Positions 25,536 to 35,420 of a DNA stretch of 64,000 bases are shown in pieces. The DNA lies in contig JADKBS010000005.1 in assembly GCA_016714985.1 (NCBI GenBank), positions 428,501-492,500 of the forward strand. The letters run 5' to 3'. Made by a program: the position numbers and the translations under genes. Source of the stretch: Saprospiraceae bacterium. GTDB lineage: Bacteria; Bacteroidota; Bacteroidia; Chitinophagales; Saprospiraceae. Under the pieces are notes generated by a model, which had not been told where the DNA came from, made no database searches, and saw nothing but the letters and a program-made list of their open reading frames with translations. The first letter of the stretch is position 1. Each line of letters starts with the position of its first letter.

Positions 25536-27073
25536 TTAAAACACTTCAGGCCGCATTTGAGGGAAAAATAGAACCTCTTGTATCGAAGCCTGCCCCGTAA
25601 ACAGCATCGCCAACCTATCAATCCCGAAGCCTATCCCCGACATAGGCGGCATCCCGAACTCCATCGCCCGTAGGAAATCGTGGTCAATGTACATCGCCTC
25701 GTCGTCGCCCCGCTCCATGAGTTTCACTTGGTCTTCGAAGCGCTCCCGCTGGTCTATCGGGTCGTTCAACTCGGTGTAGGCGTTGGCGATTTCCTTGCCG
25801 TTGCAGTACAGCTCGAAGCGCTCCACGAGGCCCGGCTTGCTGCGGTGCTTCTTGGTCAGCGGCGACATTTCCACCGGGTGATCGGTGACGAACGTGGGCT
25901 GAATCATGTGCTTTTCGGCCACTTCGCCAAAGATTTCGTCAATCAGCTTGCCACGGCCCATGCTGGGGTGAGTTCGATGTGCAGTTTCTTGCAGAATTCC
26001 CGAAGGGCAGCCTCGTCCATTTCAGAAACATCAATTCCACTATGTTTTTCGATGGCCTCGTAAATGCTGATGCGCTGGAAAGGCGCTTTGAAACTCAGCG
26101 TTTTTTCGCCAACAACCACATCGGTCGTGCCGCAAGTGTCGAGGGCGGCCCGTTCGAGCAGTTGCTCGGTGGTTTCCATCATCCAGAAATAGTCCTTGTA
26201 AGCCACGTAGAATTCGAGGATGGTGAACTCAGGGTTGTGGGTGCGGTCCATGCCCTCGTTGCGAAAGTTGCGGCTGAACTCATAGACCCACTCGAAGCCG
26301 CCGACGATGAGGCGCTTGAGGTACAACTCGTTGGCCACCCGCATGAAAAACGGCACGTCGAGCGCATTGTGGTGCGTCTTGAACGGGCGGGCAGCTGCAC
26401 CGCCGGGAATCGGCTGGAGCACGGGCGTATCCACTTCCAGGCCACCCCGTTCATTGAGGAAGTTGCGGATAGACGATACCATCTTCGTCCTTTTCAGGAA
26501 GGTTTCCTTGACTTCAGGATTTACGATGAGGTCCACGTAGCGCATCCGGTAGCGCATTTCTGGGTCGGTGAAGGCGTCGTGGACATTGCCCTCGGCATCC
26601 CGCTTTACGATGGGCAATGGGCGCAGGGCCTTGGCCAGCAGCACCAGTTCTTGGACGTGGACGCTGATTTCGCCCGTTTTGGTCTTGAAGGCAAAGCCCT
26701 TCACACCGACGAAATCGCCGAGGTCGAGCAGTTTTTTTATCAACACATCGAAAAATGTAAAGTCGGCCTCGCCATCTTTTTGCTCCGCAAAATCGTCCCT
26801 TTTCAAATAAAGCTGGATGGTGCCCGTGCTGTCCATGATGTTCATGAACATGGCCTTGCCGGCCTCCCGTTGCGCCATGATGCGCCCAGCGATGGCCACT
26901 TGCTGGAAGTTAAGGCGGTTTTTTGTGCCGTCCTCCAGCACTTCTTCCTCGTAATTGGCCTTGATTTCGGTAGCGGTAACGTTCACAGGGAACAACTCGG
27001 GAGGGTAGGGGTTGATGCCTAAGTCTTTGATTTTCTGCAGGTTGTCACGGCGGACGAGTTCTTGTTCGGACAT
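25536..27073 (-). CDS. lysS: Lysyl-tRNA synthetase, class II (frameshifted near residue 370)
   Basis: Charges tRNA-Lys. The first frame, from ATG 27073 (MSEQELVRRDNLQKIKDLGINPYP), holds the OB-fold anticodon domain and class II motifs 1-2 (RNFRNEGMDRTHNPEFTILEFY), then runs out after LHIELTPA. The second frame continues at 25961 with MGRGKLIDEIFGEVAEKHMIQPTFV and motif 3 (GMPPMSGIGFGIDRLAMLF) to a stop at 25536. One missing base near 25962-25964 (expected TP-S-MGRGK) explains the break. As the enzyme is essential, an assembly error is most likely. The upstream ATG at 27172 lies in repeat DNA and is not the start. Confidence 0.92.
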
Positions 27074-27074
27074 A

Positions 27075-27198
27075 GTTTTTAGTTTCGAGTTTTTAGTTTC
27101 GAGTTTCGAGCAAGGGGTATCCTGTTGAACTGTTGAAGCAATGTGCGCAAAAAAGCTGGGGACTGCTCGCAACTCGTAGCTCGCAACTCGAAACTCAA
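27075..27198. repeat. Word-type inverted repeat (AGTTTCGAG / CTCGAAACT)
   Basis: Left arm 27075-27110 with TTTCGAGTTTT words; right arm 27164-27198 with CGCAACTCG and CTCGAAACT words. It lies immediately upstream of the lysS start. Confidence 0.75.
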
Positions 27199-27294
27199 AA
27201 AGAACGCAAAAATAGGCGAAATGCCAGCATTGGCTAAAAAATCAAATGAATTTCAAATGGAAAGGGCATTTCACCTACTACCTTCATTTTTTGC

Positions 27295-27302
27295 TACTTT
27301 TG
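27295..27302 (+). promoter_or_regulatory. Candidate -7 box TACTTTTG
   Basis: Matches TAnnTTTG, about 105 bp before the PPIase start at 27408. No clear -33 TTTG. Confidence 0.4.
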
Positions 27303-27407
27303 CGCCGCTTTTTTCAATCTTTTTTTTAAAAATACGTTGAAAAGGCCGCCCGAAAACCCGAAGAACAATCACTACTTTCATTTTCATAAACCTAAATATA
27401 TCCAACT

Positions 27408-29392
27408 ATGCTGAATCGTTTTTTGATTTTGCTGCTCGCAATCTCTTTTTCTACGACCGCATTTTCCCAAAAGGACAAGGACGACCCCGTGCTCTTCACG
27501 GTGGGCGAAACGCCAGTCCATCTTTCCGAGTTCAAGTACATCTATTCCAAGACCAATGGCGAGAAGGCCGATTTTTCAAAGGCCAGCCTTCAGGAGTACC
27601 TTGACCTCTACACGAATTTCAAGTTGAAAGTCAAAAAGGCCAAGGACATGCGCTTGGACACCATTACCTCCTTGAAACAGGAGTTGGATGGCTACCGCCG
27701 CCAGTTGGCCGATAGCTACCTCATTGACAGGGAGGTCACCGAAAAACTGGTGGACGAAGCCTACGAGCGCACCAAGCAGGATGTGGACGTTAGCCATGTC
27801 ATGGTTGGACTTGCGGCCAATCCTTCTCCAGCCGATACCCTCGCTGCTTGGAACAAAGCAATGGAGGCCAAGAAGAAATTGGAAGGTGGCGAAGCGTTTG
27901 CAACAGTGGCGGCGGCCTATTCCACCGATAAGTCGGTTGGCAAGAACCAAGGCCATATCGGTTTTGTGACCGCCCTGTTCCCCAATGGCTTCTACGCTTT
28001 GGAAACAGCCGCCTATACTGGCGCTGTGAATAAGGTATTGGGCCCTATCCGCACCAATGCAGGCTACCATGTCCTTTTTGTTCATGGACGGAGGCCGGCC
28101 AGGGGTGAGATAGAAGTTGCCCATATTATGGTGCGCTTGGACAAGTTCCCTGACCTTATCAAGGCCCGCCGTGCCATAGACTCCATTTACAACCAATTGC
28201 AAGGTGGTGCCAATTTCGAGGAACTGGCCAAGACTGCCTCACAGGACCAAGCCACGGCTGCAAAAGGCGGTTACATCGGTTTTTTTGGTATCAACCGCTA
28301 TGAAAGGGTCTTTGAAGACGCTGCTTTTGCTTTGCCGTCGGATGGGGCCTATTCTGCTCCAATCCAGAGTGCCATTGGTTGGCACATCATCAAGCGCATC
28401 AGTTTGAAGCAGAACGAGCCGTTTCCTGTGGTGAAGTCGAGGCTTCAAAATCAAATCAAGCAGGATGCCCGCTTCGAGGCCGCTCGCTTGAAAATGATTG
28501 AGCGCATTAAAAAGGAAAGCAATTTTGTGGAAGACCGTACAACGCTGAATGGCTTTATTGCCTCTTTGGAAGCAGATACTGCCAAAAGTTTTTTGACATA
28601 CCGCTGGAAAGCACCAGAAACGCCCTCGACCAATCCACTTTTCTCATTTGGCAACAGTGAGAAGAAGACCTTGGGCGATTTCGCAGCCTACTGCGACAAG
28701 GCCTCCCGCAAGCGCCAGCAGATGGCAGCTTCGGGCATCAACGAGGTCGTGAATACCCTCTACAAGGAATTTGTGGGCGAAACCGCACTCAAGCACGAGG
28801 AGCGCCTGCTCGACACGAAGTACCCAGAGTTCAAATCCTTGATGCGAGAATACGAGGAAGGTGTCATGCTTTTTGAGGTGACCAAAATGGAGGTCTGGGA
28901 CAAGGCTTCTGCCGACACCGTTGGCTTGGAGGCCTTCTATAACGAGCACAAGGCCAACTATAAATGGGAAGAACGTGCATTGCTGAGCCAATACGCCCTT
29001 CAGGAAACTGCCAAGGACAGGATCAACCAAGTGCGAGAGTTTTCGAAGCATTACAGCCCCGATGAGGTATTGGCCAAGTTCAACACAGAGGAAGCGAAAG
29101 TCCTGAGCCGTACCGAAAAGCAGTACGAAAAGGCCGCAACGAAGTAGTTGACAAGATGGATTGGACGGTTGGCTCCCTCTCTCCGGTAGAGCAGAGCAAG
29201 CGTGACAAATCCTACAACTTCTTCAAACTGGAGAAACTGCTGCCGCCAGCCCAGAAGACCCTGTTAGAAGCCCGTGGCTATGTCGTTGCCGATTACCAAG
29301 ACCATTTAGAGAAGAAATGGCTGGAGACATTGCGCAAGCAGCACAAGGTGAAGGTGAACGAGAAAGTGTTCAATAGCCTAGTGAAGAAATAA
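27408..29392 (+). CDS. Periplasmic PpiC-type peptidylprolyl isomerase (frameshifted near 29133)
   Basis: Chaperone/foldase for envelope proteins. Signal peptide (MLNRFLILLLAISFSTTAFSQ), a SurA-like N-terminal helical region, and two PpiC parvulin domains (DVDVSHVMVGLAANPSPADT... and GEIEVAHIMVRLDKFPDL..., each with the YSxDKSVGKNQGHIGFV or QDQATAAKGGYIGFF type block). The first frame stops at 29147 after EKAATK. One missing G near 29132-29133 restores KGRNEVVDKMDWTVGSLSPVEQ and continues to 29392. The restored protein is about 660 residues, the usual length. First gene of a foldase operon with a lipoprotein and surA. Confidence 0.88.
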
Positions 29393-29450
29393 GCTTCCAA
29401 TTGGTTTGAATCGAGAAGCTATCCGTATAAAATCGTTTGCTAGTCAAACA

Positions 29451-30353
29451 ATGATAGGGAAAAGAACAAACAACTATTTGCAAACTGGCAAAACAGGCGG
29501 GGTGACGTGCCCCGCCTGTTTTCTGCTTTTTATAGCATTTGTTCTAGTAGCAGCCTGTAACAAATCTGGCAAACGCTCAGAGCATGACCGCCATGTTGGG
29601 AGCATCTACAACAAAGAACTTTACCTGTCTGATATGGAAGGTATGTTGCCCGAAGGCATCACAGGGGAGGATAGCACCGTGATTATCAATACTTATGTAA
29701 GGTATTGGATGCGGGAAATGGCCCTGTTGCATGAAGCTGAGCAGAACATCCCCACCGACCTCAATATAGAGAAATTGGTGACTGACTACCGCTCTTCCCT
29801 CATCAAGAACAACTACGAGAAAATCGTGGTGAACCGTCTATTGGATTCAACGGTGACAAAAGAGCAACTACTGGAATTCTACGACAAAAACAAGGAACAA
29901 TACCAGTTGGAGACCCCCATCTTGCGCTGCCGTTTCATCAAAGCACTCAGGAAAGCTCCAGATGCCGAAAAAGCGCAGGATTGGTGGAACAGCAGCAAAC
30001 CCAGTGATTTTGCTGACCTCTCAAGGTGGTGTTCCAAGCATGCAGCGGTGCATCATTTGCAGGACAGCAGTTGGCACAAAGTGGAAGAAATTGCTGCCTA
30101 CATGCCGCAAGGCGCCTTGACTGTTGACAACGTGGACAACCGTCGTGATTTCATCCAGCGGGACGACGATTTTGTTTACTATTTTAAATTGTTGGAACTG
30201 GTGCGAAAAAAAGAACTTGCACCACTTTCTTATATGGAAAGCCAAGCGAGGAAGGTTATCTTGCACAAGCGTAAGACCCAACTCCTCGAGGAACTGAAGG
30301 ATAAACTCTACCAAGAAGCCGTTCGGAAAAAAAACGTGCAGTTGTATGAGTAA
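29451..30353 (+). CDS. SurA-N-like lipoprotein in foldase operon
   Basis: About 300 residues from ATG 29451 (an upstream ATG at 29406 is less likely). The hydrophobic leader ends in LVAAC, a lipobox, so it is a predicted lipoprotein. The mature part has YLSDMEGMLPEG, a helical region (VRYWMREMALLHEAEQNIPTDLNIEKLVTDYRSSL), LLEFYDKNKEQYQLETPILRCRFIKAL and a long C-terminal helix, typical of the SurA/PpiC N-terminal chaperone domain without a parvulin domain. In Bacteroidota such a gene commonly sits between two PpiC genes, as here. Probable role: outer-membrane protein chaperone (inference). Confidence 0.8.
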   Translation: MIGKRTNNYLQTGKTGGVTCPACFLLFIAFVLVAACNKSGKRSEHDRHVGSIYNKELYLSDMEGMLPEGITGEDSTVIINTYVRYWMREMALLHEAEQNIPTDLNIEKLVTDYRSSLIKNNYEKIVVNRLLDSTVTKEQLLEFYDKNKEQYQLETPILRCRFIKALRKAPDAEKAQDWWNSSKPSDFADLSRWCSKHAAVHHLQDSSWHKVEEIAAYMPQGALTVDNVDNRRDFIQRDDDFVYYFKLLELVRKKELAPLSYMESQARKVILHKRKTQLLEELKDKLYQEAVRKKNVQLYE

Positions 30354-30356
30354 GGG

Positions 30357-30441
30357 GATCGTGATTCGTGATTTGGGGCAATAGGCATATTCAGTCATTT
30401 GCCAACGATTCACGAGTTACGCATCAGGAGTCACAATACCA
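30357..30441. repeat. Word-type inverted repeat (CGTGATT / AATCACG-like)
   Basis: Left words CGTGATTCGTGATTT (30359-30374). Right words CGATTCACGAGTTACG and GAGTCAC (30409-30435). Fills the spacer before surA. Confidence 0.65.
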
Positions 30442-30451
30442 CCAAAGCATA

Positions 30452-31810
30452 ATGACAAAAAAATCATTCTTAGCCATCTTCGCTTTACTGTTTGCTTCGC
30501 AAATCTTTGCCCAGCGTGAAGTGATTGACAAAATCATCGCCAATGTGGGCAGTGAGTATGTCCTGCTCTCCGAATTGGAGGAGCAAGTTGCATTGGCCGT
30601 TGAGCAGCAGGGAGGCAAATTGCCTCCAGATGCCCGTTGCCTAATGCTTGACAACCTGTTGACCCAAAAACTGCTCATCAATCAAGCCAAAATCGACTCG
30701 GTGGAGGTCAAGGAGGAAGAAGTAGAGGCCCAAATGAACGCCCGCATAGAGCAAATCCTTGATTATATGGGGGGCGACGTGAACCAATTTGAGGAATATT
30801 ATAGTCAGTCTATCGGCGAGGTGAAGGAGTCGTTTCGGGAAGACCTCCGCAACCAGCTTCTCGCTGAACGGATGCGGGGCAAAGTGATGGAAGGCATCTC
30901 GGTTACGCCGTCAGAAGTGAAGGCATTTTTCAAGAAAATCCCGAGGGACAGTCTTCCGTACTTCAATTCGGAGGTGGAAATCGGCGAAATCGTAATGAAG
31001 CCAGAAGTGAATGCCGCCGAGCGCCAGAAGTCCATTGACAAGCTCAAAGCCATCCGCACCCGCATCGTGGACGATGGGGAGAAGTTCGAGGAAATGGCCA
31101 CCAAATATTCCGATGATTTTGCCAGTGCCCGCATCGGCGGCGACCTCGGGTGGACGAAGCGGGGGAAGTTCGTGCCCGCCTTTGAAGCTGCTGCCTATAA
31201 GCTGGAAGAAAACCAAATTTCCGAAATTGTGGAGTCGGAATTCGGGTTCCACCTCATCCAGTTGATAGGTCGCCGGGGCAACAGCATCCATACCAGGCAC
31301 GTCCTCGTCAAGTCTGAAATCACCGAAGAAGACCTTGACCTCACCATGCGCAAGCTCGATACCGTTCGGCAAATGCTGCTAGCGGACAGCATTACGTTCT
31401 CAAAAGCGGTGAAAAAATACGGCTACAAAGAGGTGCAGAGCTACAACAACGATGGCAAAATGGTCAACCCTGTCTCCGGCAACGCTTTCTTTGAAATTGG
31501 CGATCTCGACCCCTCGATTTATTTCACGATTGACACCATGCAAGTGGGTGAATTTTCCAAGCCATTCAGCTTCACCGACCCAAGGGGTGAAACTTTTTTT
31601 CGACTGGTCAACCTCCAAAGCCGTAGCCAGCCGCACGTGGCCAGTCTCGAAAAGGATTATGCAAAAATCCAGACAGCAGCTACTGAACAGAAGAAGTCGT
31701 CGCAAACTGCCAAATGGGTGGCCGAAAAGGTTGGCTCTACCTTTATACGGATAGACCAAAACCTTCAAACCTGTCCCAACAATAGTAAATGGTTGGAAAG
31801 TGGGCCGTGA
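30452..31810 (+). CDS. surA: SurA-like periplasmic peptidylprolyl isomerase
   Basis: About 452 residues from ATG 30452; the upstream ATG at 30368 lies in repeat DNA. Signal peptide MTKKSFLAIFALLFASQIFAQ, SurA N-terminal region (EVIDKIIANVGSEYVLLSELEEQVA), a SurA_N helical domain, then two parvulin domains (EIGEIVMKPEVNAAERQKSIDKL...YSDDFASARIGGDLGWTKRGKFVPAFEAAAYKLEENQISEIVESEFGFHLIQL; IHTRHVLVKSEITEEDLDL...). Assists outer-membrane beta-barrel assembly. Third gene of the foldase operon, followed by an intrinsic terminator. Confidence 0.9.
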   Translation: MTKKSFLAIFALLFASQIFAQREVIDKIIANVGSEYVLLSELEEQVALAVEQQGGKLPPDARCLMLDNLLTQKLLINQAKIDSVEVKEEEVEAQMNARIEQILDYMGGDVNQFEEYYSQSIGEVKESFREDLRNQLLAERMRGKVMEGISVTPSEVKAFFKKIPRDSLPYFNSEVEIGEIVMKPEVNAAERQKSIDKLKAIRTRIVDDGEKFEEMATKYSDDFASARIGGDLGWTKRGKFVPAFEAAAYKLEENQISEIVESEFGFHLIQLIGRRGNSIHTRHVLVKSEITEEDLDLTMRKLDTVRQMLLADSITFSKAVKKYGYKEVQSYNNDGKMVNPVSGNAFFEIGDLDPSIYFTIDTMQVGEFSKPFSFTDPRGETFFRLVNLQSRSQPHVASLEKDYAKIQTAATEQKKSSQTAKWVAEKVGSTFIRIDQNLQTCPNNSKWLESGP

Positions 31811-31829
31811 ATGGGCATGAAATGCCATG

Positions 31830-31870
31830 AAAAAGAAAAGCCATCCAGTCTTTGGGTGGCTTTTCTTTTT
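31830..31870 (+). terminator. Intrinsic terminator after surA
   Basis: Stem AAAAGAAAAGCCATCC / GGGTGGCTTTTCTTTT with a short loop and a terminal T run, 20 bp after the surA stop. Confidence 0.85.
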
Positions 31871-31894
31871 GGGAAAAATGAAAACTTGTAACCC

Positions 31895-32839
31895 CTAACC
31901 TTCATCCCATAGATTCTGCAAAGTATAAGGGCTGCCCGGCGGTGTCCAGAACGTTCCATCAACATAACGGTAATGGCGGTCCAGCTTGTTTAGTGCAGCC
32001 ATGTCTGCTTCGGTGAGCGCCACGTTTTGCGAAGCAAGGTTCTCCTCCAAGCGCCGTGGGTTAGTTGACTTAGGGATGGGCGAAGTGCCACGCTCCATCG
32101 CCCAGGCCAGCACCACTTGGGCTGGAGTGCATTCGTGTTGCTCCGCAATGGCCGTTACCACTGGGCTTTCCAGTAGTTCGGGGGCGTCGGCGGGGCGGTC
32201 GCCAGAGGCGGGGCGGCCCAGCGGCGTATAGGCCGTGATATGTATTTTTTCCGCTTCGCAAAAACGGCAGAGGGTATTTTGCGCCAGCAAAGGGTGCATC
32301 TCCACTTGGTTTACCGCTGGGTTATGCCGTGCCACATCCAACAGTTGCGTCAGCTTTTTGATGCTGAAATTAGAGACGCCTATGTGCCTGGTCTGACCAG
32401 CTTCCAGTACCTCCTCCATGCCCAGCCAGGTGTCGGCGATGGGCTGCTCCTCCAAGGTCAGGAACTGGTCGGGCACGTGAGGAACCATGTACTTCATAGG
32501 CACAGGCCAGTGGATGAGGTAGAGGTCGAGGTAGTCGAGCCGGAGGTCGGCCAAGGTCTTTTCGATGGCGGGTCGCACATTGTGGTGGCCGTGGCGGTTG
32601 TTCCAGAGCTTGGAGGTAATCCAAAGCTCCTCCCGGCGCACGTCGCCCGCTTGGAAGGCCGCTTCCAGCGCTTCCCCGATTTCTTTTTCGTTGCCGTAAA
32701 CGGCGGCACAGTCAATATGCCGATAGCCGAGGCGGATGGCCTCCCGCACCGCTTCGCCGACCTCGCCCTTGGGTGCCTGCCAAGTACCGAGGCCAAGGGC
32801 GGGCATGGCGTCGTTGTTTTGGAAAATGAGTTTTTTCAT
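31895..32839 (-). CDS. Aldo/keto reductase
   Basis: 314 residues, NADPH-dependent (beta/alpha)8 barrel. Catalytic tetrad visible: Asp and Tyr in HIDCAAVYGNEKEIGEAL (about 42-59), Lys in LWITSKLWN, His in YLIHWPVP. The cofactor region AQ...SPIPKSTNPRRLEENLAS is present near the C-terminus. Start at 32839 gives MKKLIFQNNDAMPALGLGTWQ, a normal AKR start. Likely reduces small aldehydes; the substrate is not inferable. Convergent with surA; a word-repeat array precedes its start. Confidence 0.93.
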   Translation of the reverse strand: MKKLIFQNNDAMPALGLGTWQAPKGEVGEAVREAIRLGYRHIDCAAVYGNEKEIGEALEAAFQAGDVRREELWITSKLWNNRHGHHNVRPAIEKTLADLRLDYLDLYLIHWPVPMKYMVPHVPDQFLTLEEQPIADTWLGMEEVLEAGQTRHIGVSNFSIKKLTQLLDVARHNPAVNQVEMHPLLAQNTLCRFCEAEKIHITAYTPLGRPASGDRPADAPELLESPVVTAIAEQHECTPAQVVLAWAMERGTSPIPKSTNPRRLEENLASQNVALTEADMAALNKLDRHYRYVDGTFWTPPGSPYTLQNLWDEG

Positions 32840-32842
32840 TTT

Positions 32843-32880
32843 TTGAAGGATTGGATGTTTGAAGGATTGAAGGATTGAAG
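32843..32880. repeat. Tandem word repeat (GAAGGATTG)
   Basis: About four GAAGGATTGGA/GAAGGATTGAA words upstream of the AKR start, the same word as at 5512, 6935 and 53268. No clear inverted partner. Confidence 0.7.
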
Positions 32881-32985
32881 GGGGGAACCAGCCTGCTCAA
32901 CTTTTGAGAATTAAGACTGTTCTCGCAAATGTAGCACGACCTCCCACTTTTTACTTTTTACTTTAACCTTTTTACTTCATTTCAA

Positions 32986-33699
32986 ATGCAGAACATCACT
33001 GGAAAAACCGCCCTCATCACCGGGGGCAGCAAGGGCATCGGTTTCGGCATTGCCGAAAGCCTGCTCAAAGAGGGCATGAACGTGGCCATAACGGGTCGCA
33101 ACAAAGCAGCTATAGAAGCCGCTGCTGCCGAGCTTTCTGCCTTCGGCAAGGTGCTCGCCATCGAAGCCGATGTGCGGGATTTTGCTTCGCAACAGGCCGC
33201 CGTTGCCAAGACGCTGGATGCCTTCGGTAGCATTGACGTGCTCGTGGCCAATGCGGGCGTCGGCCATTTCGCCAATATCGCCGACCTGACGCCGGAGCAG
33301 TGGCACGAGACCATTGACACCAACCTTACGGGTGTGTTCTACTCCATCAAAGCCTCGCTCGATGCGCTTACAGCTTCTCAAGGCTACCTCATCACCATTG
33401 CCAGTCTCGCTGGCACCAATTTCTTCGAAAAAGCCTCGGCCTACAACGCCAGCAAGTTTGGTCTCGTGGGCTTTACCCAGGCTGTCATGCTCGACGTGCG
33501 TGACCGGGGCATCAAGGTGACGACCATCATGCCCGGCTCGGTGGCCACCCATTTCAACAACCACACCCCCAGCGACGCCGACGCCTGGAAAATACAGCCC
33601 GAAGACATCGGCCAAATGACGGTTGACCTGCTGCGGATGCACCCACGGACGTTGCCCAGCAAGGTAGAGGTAAGGCCGGCGAGGGTGGCGAAGAAGTAG
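32986..33699 (+). CDS. Short-chain dehydrogenase/reductase
   Basis: 237 residues, classical SDR of the 3-oxoacyl-ACP reductase-like group. Cofactor loop TGGSKGIG (residues ~11-18), NAG motif (VLVANAGVGHF), catalytic Ser (ITIASLAGTNFF) and YNASK (Tyr-x3-Lys). TGRNKAAIEAA after the second strand has an Arg that favours NADP(H). A single-domain cytoplasmic enzyme; the substrate is not inferable. Divergent from the AKR gene with ~146 bp between, which may be a shared promoter region. Confidence 0.92.
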   Translation: MQNITGKTALITGGSKGIGFGIAESLLKEGMNVAITGRNKAAIEAAAAELSAFGKVLAIEADVRDFASQQAAVAKTLDAFGSIDVLVANAGVGHFANIADLTPEQWHETIDTNLTGVFYSIKASLDALTASQGYLITIASLAGTNFFEKASAYNASKFGLVGFTQAVMLDVRDRGIKVTTIMPGSVATHFNNHTPSDADAWKIQPEDIGQMTVDLLRMHPRTLPSKVEVRPARVAKK

Positions 33700-33717
33700 G
33701 CATTCAGAGGTATAAAA

Positions 33718-33780
33718 TTTAGGAGGTTTAGCTTCGCTCGAAACTAAATCTCCTAAAACGTTCCATCCCCTCCTAATTTA
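33718..33780. repeat. Word-type hairpin between SDR and serpin genes
   Basis: TTTAGGAGGTTTAG (33718-33731) pairs with CTAAATCTCCTAAA (33744-33757). A second CTCCTAATTT (33770-33780) can also pair with the left arm. May act as a bidirectional terminator, though no T run is evident. Confidence 0.65.
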
Positions 33781-33786
33781 AGCGCA

Positions 33787-35025
33787 TTATGCCTGCGGGT
33801 TCATCACCTTCCCTATAAAGAGGATGCTGTTCGTTTTGTTGTCTCGAATGACGAAGACGAAGGGGCGGTTGACATAGACCGTCGGGATGGGGTCTTCTTC
33901 TTTGGCGGAGTCAGTGACCATCAAAACGATTGTCACTGCCGCTGCCTCGGTGCCTTCTTCGTTCACCTCCACGAAGGCCTTATGGAGCACATCGCCGATA
34001 CAGGTGCCCGTTTTTATCATATTGGTAAAATTGGCACCGGGGCTGAAGGCAGAGGCCATGCCCATGCCTGAAAGGGTTTCTCGGAGCATCGTGCCATATT
34101 CCAGTTTGAATTTGGGCATGAAAAGCCGCAGCTCCTGCGGTTGGAAAGCGGGGAGCCAAGTTTTCCAAGTGCTTGAATCCATATTGGCGATGACCTCTTC
34201 CACATCGTGGCCTATATTGGGCAGGAAAATGCTCATGCTGAAGTTGCCATTGCCGTAGGGCAGGTCAACTGCCTGGAAAACTTCGTTGCTGAAATAGGGA
34301 AATGTTGCCAGCGGGACATGCATCATATCCACTTCCTGCAAGCCTTTTGTAGTTTGAAAATTAGCCTTGTGGGTGTTTTTGGGGTCAAATTGAACCTTCC
34401 ACGCCCCCTTGAAATAAATGGCATTGATGAGCAACATCTCCATGCCGTCGGGTAGCTCGCCCAGCGCCTGTTTAATAAGCCCTTCCGTTTTGTCCTCGAT
34501 CCAACCGTTCACCTGTTCGACCACAGCTGCCGAATGCCGGAAGTCCACCGGCACGATTTCACTGCTGAAATTATTAGAATTGGTTTTCAAAAACGCAGGC
34601 TGAACAGTACCACCCGCCTGCGGCCAAATGGAATTGGCAATTTTAAGCTTGGTGGCTGGGTCGAGGCTGGGCAAGGTTTTGAGCAGCGTCTTGTAGCAGG
34701 CATTGATGGAATCCATGTCCATGTCACTGAATTTCAGCGTGTTGAGCATATCAGCTAAGGTTTGTCGACTTGCCCCATTGGCCGTCATGGTCAGGGCGGT
34801 GGAAATGCTGAAAGGGGAGATGAAAATATTATTGTCAGCGGGTTCCTCCCGGTTGACCTGCTTGAACAAATCAAGGGCAAAAAGGCCGTTCACCGCTGCG
34901 ATTTCGCAGGCTGAGGGATGGTCGGCGCAGGAAAAAATGGGAATTGTGGGTTGGCACTTGGAAACCTGGGCATGGAAAGCAATCAGGCATAGCATGGCCA
35001 GCAGCAGGATGTATTTGGTGTTCAT
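33787..35025 (-). CDS. Secreted serpin (serine protease inhibitor)
   Basis: 412 residues. Signal peptide (MNTKYILLLAMLCLIAFHAQVS) then a complete serpin fold: NNIFISPFSISTALTMTANGASRQTLADML near the N-terminus, LLINAIYFKGAWKVQFDP, and FNPT-type hinge sequence KAFVEVNEEGTEAAAVTIV leading to the reactive-centre loop and VYVNRPFVFVIRDNKTNSILFIGKVMNP. The small residues in GTEAAAV indicate an inhibitory rather than non-inhibitory hinge. By counting from the hinge Thr the P1 position falls near Asp in MVTDS, but the loop is a few residues longer than in antitrypsin, so this is uncertain. Minus strand, alone. Confidence 0.93.
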   Translation of the reverse strand: MNTKYILLLAMLCLIAFHAQVSKCQPTIPIFSCADHPSACEIAAVNGLFALDLFKQVNREEPADNNIFISPFSISTALTMTANGASRQTLADMLNTLKFSDMDMDSINACYKTLLKTLPSLDPATKLKIANSIWPQAGGTVQPAFLKTNSNNFSSEIVPVDFRHSAAVVEQVNGWIEDKTEGLIKQALGELPDGMEMLLINAIYFKGAWKVQFDPKNTHKANFQTTKGLQEVDMMHVPLATFPYFSNEVFQAVDLPYGNGNFSMSIFLPNIGHDVEEVIANMDSSTWKTWLPAFQPQELRLFMPKFKLEYGTMLRETLSGMGMASAFSPGANFTNMIKTGTCIGDVLHKAFVEVNEEGTEAAAVTIVLMVTDSAKEEDPIPTVYVNRPFVFVIRDNKTNSILFIGKVMNPQA

Positions 35026-35420
35026 GAAAATCGAGTTTTAAAATTGAAAATAAAGGTGTTCCGAAACGTCATTGGCCAACGGCGGGGGTAGGATTCAAGG
35101 GCGGCTTTTTTTACACACAGAAAATGCTGCAATTTTTCGCTTGGGAATGAATGGTGTTCAAAATGCGGTGCAAATCACGAAATCCATGCATCGATGATTG
35201 TCCAAACTTGATCAAGCGGCTTTGTGGCGCTGGGGCGGAATATTTTGGTGATTTTTAGAGATGAGGGTGGTTGGTTGGGGTTTTTCGTTGAAAATTGGGG
35301 CTTATATCGGCCAGATTTCCGAAATCTCGAATATTTCCGAAATCTTCGCTCGCTGAAGTCCACACAATTTTTCTAAAAAGTATATCTTTGTGGTATCACC
35401 GATAAAACATACCATTTAGC
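35026..35420. other. 395-bp non-coding gap upstream of mazEF-like genes
   Basis: No gene seen. Contains two direct copies of ATTTCCGAAATCT (35315-35327 and 35333-35345), each centred on a near-palindrome, upstream of a candidate -7 box. These could be operator sites for the downstream antitoxin (inference). Confidence 0.4.
35383..35390 (+). promoter_or_regulatory. Candidate -7 box TATCTTTG
   Basis: Matches TAnnTTTG, 30 bp before the antitoxin start. No clear -33 TTTG; the two ATTTCCGAAATCT copies lie 38-68 bp upstream. Confidence 0.45.

Noticed and set aside
25979..27022. 347-codon open frame antisense to lysS
   Set aside because: It is the shadow of a confidently identified gene in GC-rich DNA; its sequence has no recognisable domain.
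35175..35363. 62-codon open frame upstream of the antitoxin
   Set aside because: Low-complexity translation (RKSGRYKP...) of non-coding DNA with no domain.
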